A stretch of DNA of 32,393 nt, from NCBI GenBank assembly GCA_018830135.1, contig JAHJTB010000312.1:1-32393 (forward strand). The letters are read 5' to 3'. A program made the translations under genes and the position numbers. Shown here one piece after another: positions 29,301 through 32,393 of the stretch (positions within the stretch are counted from its first letter, which is position 1; each line of letters opens with the position of its first letter). The notes under the pieces are model-generated. The model did no database searches. It was not told the origin of the DNA and was given only the letters and a program-made list of their open reading frames with translations. The DNA comes from Pseudomonadota bacterium. Its GTDB lineage: Bacteria; Desulfobacterota; Desulfarculia; Adiutricales; JAGVGV01.

Positions 29301-29381
29301 GGCCAGGATGAAAAGATAGACCATTCCCCAGAGCGCGAAGCGGGCGGCCACAAAGACCGCGTTCATCGGCCTCGCGGACAA
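26367..29381 (-). CDS. Large polytopic membrane protein (GT-C/PTPS-related type) with C-terminal TPR region; start TTG 29381 or ATG 29366
   Basis: 1004 aa; DAIVTGGDTASHYYTAVYLRDYLLPHGRLVGWQPGNYAGFPVFQMYFPLPF then many TMs; C-terminal ~280 aa of repeated ALYHLGLARMRQNRFEDAERLFRRLETLFPES-type TPR units. Confidence 0.8.
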   Translation of the reverse strand: MSARPMNAVFVAARFALWGMVYLFILAYLHPELILKDAIVTGGDTASHYYTAVYLRDYLLPHGRLVGWQPGNYAGFPVFQMYFPLPFLGMALLGLALPLTVAFKIVSVAGILGLPPAAAYFLKRLGFRPPAGDLGAVCSLAFLFLESNSAWGGNIPSTLAGEFTYSLGLALVLVYLGRMFRDVPRGDHVVSNALLLALTGLCHGYTLLFGVLGISFFLWNTDRWTVRMLYILKVNILAFCLMGFWIVPLLLFAPYGTAYNFVWSINHWREVMPEYLWPFAGLGLAGAAGMMIAGDPGSRRAMSFAIYLTAVAVVFYFTAFEIGVVDVRFLPFALLLPMLMGAAAAGRVLEGLKGRWLAALALTLAALAWIAQHETYIGRWAAWNFSGYENKPLWPAFNQLNAYLKGGFEDPRIVYEHAPETRDVGSLRAFESLPLFAGRATLEGLYIQSNLSSPFVFYIQSQVSPAYSAPLTQTNYARFDLESARSRLRLFNTGQYVTVTEKARLEAMRQPGYSLEKEFPPFAVFKVRDNPDRYVSQPKYLPILDLTSRPERDSLLWFRRADLDLPLVFAEKAGPLRSGRFAVLVRGPLTVEALADLPKIPLPDSPDLRETVRNEEIVIEGAVPGRPLWVRVSYHPNWRVEGADRVWRAAPSFMLIFPTSDRVRLRFGRTWPDYLGLVLTLAGIWYAVSRRRTWHVPVPEGRPSFDPEQRILAALDPIGRRLRPHGRAVLISVGFVCVTSVLFVILAVHHRDPAALYRRGLNLADQGDRDGAREVFEEAVRNFPYSPAIDQTLHQLALTFYNQGRYEEAAAVWSRFETQYPESRLLDEALYHLGLARMRQNRFEDAERLFRRLETLFPESARVRRSAGPMAEMERSGWRVTYDQAMDLFDRKRYLEAERLFARVRDKAHEQPLTDRAAYFVAVCRFKDGRLNEARTAFNELIVRQPTGPFAAEAGFHLALIALRQGETDRGRSMFESVIRDYPDSRWSIEARRMLDSPEMKVRP

Positions 29382-29382
29382 T

Positions 29383-30201
29383 CTAATCCCCCTGCTCCGG
29401 CTTCAGGCGTCGCCGTTGGTCGAGTTCGAGGCCGAGGACGGCCAGCATGAGGAGACCGGCCGCGACCAGCAAGTGAAAGCGGTATCGCTTGAAAAAAGGC
29501 TCGAATCGGGCCACCCGGGCCTGATTTTCGGAAACGGCCAGGTGGTTTCGGCCATGGCTTTGGTATTGAATGAAAGCCAGGACCGGGTATGAGGCGCCGG
29601 GCAAGGCGGACCGGTTTTCCAGTTCGAAGGACACCTCGCGCCGTTCCCCGGCCTCGAGCCGGAGGCGCTGTTCGGGAGCGGCCGCGGCCAGTTCACGGGG
29701 CAGGACCAGGCGAAGTCGAACCTCGTGCGGGGCCTGATCCTTGTTGATCAAGGGGACGGTCAGACGCTTCTTGTCTTTCAGTTCCAACACCACGGGTTCG
29801 GAAAAGACCATGGGGGTGGTCCCTTCCTCATAGGCAAAGGAACTGTAGGACAAGGCGGTATACAACCGGCCCTTGTGGTCGTGGAAGTCAACCAGAATCT
29901 GAACGGGATAGGCGCCGGGCCGGTCCGGACGGGGGTCGAGTCCGATCGAAAGCTCCCAGGTCTCCCCTGGCTCGAGCCGCCTCCGGGCCGGTGAAACACG
30001 CGAGACGTCCAGACAGCGGGCCTCGACCCGCAGATCGGTCGCGGCCTCGTCGCCCAGATTGAGGATGGACACCTCGGCCTTCACCCCCCGTTCGGTCACG
30101 GCGCAGGTGACCGTGGTCTGCAGGGAAATGAACCCGGCCGCGGCCTCTGATGAGAGCCACAAAAAGGTCAGCAGCAAACCGACAGCAAGGCGCCCGGTCA
30201 T
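29383..30201 (-). CDS. Secreted beta-rich protein with C-terminal membrane anchor, unknown function
   Basis: MTGRLAVGLLLTFLWLSSEAAAGFISL signal peptide, CARDB-like NLGDEAATDLRVEARC..LEPGETWELSIGL repeats, C-terminal TM HLLVAAGLLMLAVLGLEL then RRRLK. ATG 30201 preferred over 30279. Confidence 0.7.
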   Translation of the reverse strand: MTGRLAVGLLLTFLWLSSEAAAGFISLQTTVTCAVTERGVKAEVSILNLGDEAATDLRVEARCLDVSRVSPARRRLEPGETWELSIGLDPRPDRPGAYPVQILVDFHDHKGRLYTALSYSSFAYEEGTTPMVFSEPVVLELKDKKRLTVPLINKDQAPHEVRLRLVLPRELAAAAPEQRLRLEAGERREVSFELENRSALPGASYPVLAFIQYQSHGRNHLAVSENQARVARFEPFFKRYRFHLLVAAGLLMLAVLGLELDQRRRLKPEQGD

Positions 30202-30357
30202 CCGGCCTCCGCATTCGATGGTACCGCCTTGTCTAACAGATAGGAGGCATAAAGACAAGCGAGCCGCACGGGGACCCAAGCGTCCCGCGGCAGGCTGGGG
30301 GGACTCTTTGACATGTTGAAGAGCATATCTGCCCTCCTTTTCATCAACGGTTCATTT

Positions 30358-31191
30358 TCACGGGACTCTGGGCTTACCCCCCTGGACCAGAAGAACCAGG
30401 TAGATGGTGGCTCCGGCATAGGCGGCCAGGGTGCCCCAATAGATGCCGATCCGAGGGTAGAGCAGCGAGACGGTCAGAGTGTAAACCGCCAGAGCGCCGA
30501 TGCCCCGGGGCACGTTCTTGATGATGGTGTGGACGTGTTCGGTCCGGTAGGTCCAGTGGACGATGACTATCAGGGGCAGCATGGTGATGGGGAAGGCGGA
30601 AAAAAGGCCGGCCCATCCGGGGCCGACGAGCCGGGCCGTCGAGGTGACCAGGATGATGAAAACGGCCGCGGCCAGGGCCCGGGTGATGATGATGCCCGGG
30701 CCGGTCCGGACCCGGTTTTGGATGCCGGCATCGGTTAGATTCCTCAGAAGCCGGTCGAAGAAGAGGATCGAGCCCAGGGCCAGCAGCCCGGCCGCGAGGA
30801 GTCCGACCCGAAGTGGATGCATGGCGAGGGCGACCGCGAAAAATCCGGCCAGACCGACAACGGTCGATATGAGCACGGCCGGCAGTCTAGGGCGCCCGTT
30901 CATCCGCCAGGAGGCCAGGAAATAGGCGGCGGCAAAGGCCTGGGTGGCGGCCAGTCCGGCGGCGGTGTACACGGCGCTTCGGGCGGCGAACTCCGGACCG
31001 AGATCGTACCCGATGAAGAACAGGGAGATGGCCGCGCCCAGAGGGTAGCCGGAGACGACGCCGGCGATTCGCGGGCTGACGTGTTCGGCCAGCAGGGACA
31101 GGCCCACGACCATGAGCACGGCCACGAGTATTTTGACCAGGGCCATGCCCTGGGCGAGGTCCAGGGCCAGACTGAACAGGGCGGCGGTCAT
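30358..31191 (-). CDS. Polytopic integral membrane protein, unknown
   Basis: From ATG 31191: MTAALFSLALDLAQGMALVKILVAVLMVVGLSLLAEHVSPRIAGVVSGYPLGAAISLFFIGYDLG...; multiple TMs. The ORF-track extension to 31719 overlaps the TRAP gene and is out of frame with it. Confidence 0.72.
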   Translation of the reverse strand: MTAALFSLALDLAQGMALVKILVAVLMVVGLSLLAEHVSPRIAGVVSGYPLGAAISLFFIGYDLGPEFAARSAVYTAAGLAATQAFAAAYFLASWRMNGRPRLPAVLISTVVGLAGFFAVALAMHPLRVGLLAAGLLALGSILFFDRLLRNLTDAGIQNRVRTGPGIIITRALAAAVFIILVTSTARLVGPGWAGLFSAFPITMLPLIVIVHWTYRTEHVHTIIKNVPRGIGALAVYTLTVSLLYPRIGIYWGTLAAYAGATIYLVLLVQGGKPRVP

Positions 31192-31208
31192 GCCTTGAGG
31201 CTCCCTTG

Positions 31209-32393
31209 TCAGGGGGCGTAGAGTCCCGCCTTGACAGGCAGGAACAGGGACAGGGCAGGGATCAGGGAGAGGATGACCAGGACAATGACGTCGGCGATGA
31301 CAAAGGGGATGGCTTCCTTGGCCACGGAATCGACGTTGCCCCGGATCAGGTTGGCCGCGGTGAACAGATTGACTCCCACGGGCGGGGTGGCCTGCCCGAT
31401 GGCCAGGGCGGAGATGAAGATGACGCCGTACCAGAGCGGGTCGATCCCGAAGGCGGCCAGGACCGGCATGAGGATGGGCATGAGCAGGTAGGAAATGGAT
31501 ATGGCGTCCAGGATCATGCCCAGGGCCAGCAGGAGCACGTCGATCAGAATGATCATGACCACGGCGTTCGGGGAGACGCTGACGATGAAGTTGGCCGCTT
31601 GGTCGATGACGCCGATGACCGAGGCGGTCCAGGTGAAAATCCCGGCAAAGACCACAAGGAACATGATGATAGAGCTGGTGACGGCCGCGTCGGCCAGGAT
31701 GTGGATCATGTCCCGCCATCCGATGCTTCGATAGACGACCGCGGCCACGAACAGACTGTAGAACACGGCGACGACCGCGGCCTCGGTGGGTGTGAAAACG
31801 CCGGCGTAGATGCCGCCCAGGATGATGACCGGCGTGAGGATCGCCCAGACCGATTTCCGCAAGGCGGTCATGATCTCCCGGGGGCTGCCCTTTTTTTCAA
31901 ACCCGCGATAGCCCCGGCGCCGGGAAATCAGGTAGGCCACCAATATGGTTCCGGCCCCGGTCAGCAGGCCCGGGATGATGCCGGCCAGGAACAGGGCGCT
32001 GACCGAAACCGAGGTGATGTTGCCGTAAATGATAAAGGCGATGCTGGGCGGGATGATGATGGACAGGTCCGAGGCATTGGCGATGGTCGCGCCGGCGAAA
32101 CTCTTGTCGTACCCGTGTCTGATCATGGGGGCCAGGAGAATCAGTCCGACCGCGGCCGTGGTCGCCGGCCCCGAACCGGACAGGGCCCCCCAGAACATGC
32201 AGGTCAGGACGGCTACCACGGCCAGCCCCCCGGTCATCCGGCCGACCAGCAGTTCGAAGAAGCCGGCGATGGTCGCGGCCAGGCCGGCCCGTTCCAGAAT
32301 GACGCCGGCCAGGACAAAAAAGGGAATGGCCAGGAGGGGGAACGAGGCGATTCCCGAAGAAAAGTTGACCCCGAGCATCTCGATGCCCAGGTC
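31209..32393 (-). CDS. dctM: TRAP transporter large permease (DctM), 5' end beyond window
   Basis: DLGIEMLGVNFSSGIASFPLLAIPFFVLAGVILERAGLA, GALSGSGPATTAAVG, DLSIIIPPSIAFIIYG, GQATPPVGVNLF: hallmark DctM motifs; reading frame open to window end. Confidence 0.93.
   Translation of the reverse strand, partial: DLGIEMLGVNFSSGIASFPLLAIPFFVLAGVILERAGLAATIAGFFELLVGRMTGGLAVVAVLTCMFWGALSGSGPATTAAVGLILLAPMIRHGYDKSFAGATIANASDLSIIIPPSIAFIIYGNITSVSVSALFLAGIIPGLLTGAGTILVAYLISRRRGYRGFEKKGSPREIMTALRKSVWAILTPVIILGGIYAGVFTPTEAAVVAVFYSLFVAAVVYRSIGWRDMIHILADAAVTSSIIMFLVVFAGIFTWTASVIGVIDQAANFIVSVSPNAVVMIILIDVLLLALGMILDAISISYLLMPILMPVLAAFGIDPLWYGVIFISALAIGQATPPVGVNLFTAANLIRGNVDSVAKEAIPFVIADVIVLVILSLIPALSLFLPVKAGLYAP

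Noticed and set aside
26886-29450. 854-aa plus-strand ORF antisense to the 1004-aa protein
   Set aside because: Composition is Gly/Gln/Arg/Pro/Asp-rich without domains; an artefact of high-GC codon usage opposite a clear membrane protein gene.
31192-31719. N-terminal extension of ORF 30358-31719
   Set aside because: Overlaps the TRAP permease in another frame with His/Arg/Pro-rich sequence; the plausible start is ATG 31191.

Overview
GC-rich bacterial window. Gene content (RACE/RamA-type activator, TRAP large permease, large PAS hybrid kinase, paired amidohydrolases) suggests Desulfobacterota, but this is inference only. I support about 24 coding loci. Left part: lytic transglycosylase fragment, Zn-type MDR dehydrogenase, two tandem MTA/SAH-deaminase-like amidohydrolases flanking an OsmC protein, RecJ, hotdog thioesterase. 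Middle part: MgtA-type P-type ATPase followed by DUF202-like, DedA and zinc-ribbon genes (minus strand), RACE [2Fe-2S]/ASKHA protein, GAF protein plus GAPDH, lipoprotein, GmhB, and a 1601-aa hybrid histidine kinase. Right part: a minus-strand translationally coupled operon (membrane-anchored beta-rich protein, 1004-aa polytopic protein with TPR tail, B12-type radical SAM, GT2), then a membrane protein and a TRAP DctM. The items most worth a second look are: (i) a possible bistable structured leader upstream of the giant kinase, where a 14-nt inverted repeat (13/14) competes with two local hairpins; (ii) three gene lesions within about 5.2 kb (homopolymer frameshift, acyl-CoA synthetase C-terminal relic, in-frame amber in mgtA); (iii) a REP-like dispersed inverted repeat; (iv) the radical SAM/GT/TPR envelope operon; (v) a diverged amidohydrolase paralog. 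No CRISPR, rRNA, tRNA or transposase was found.
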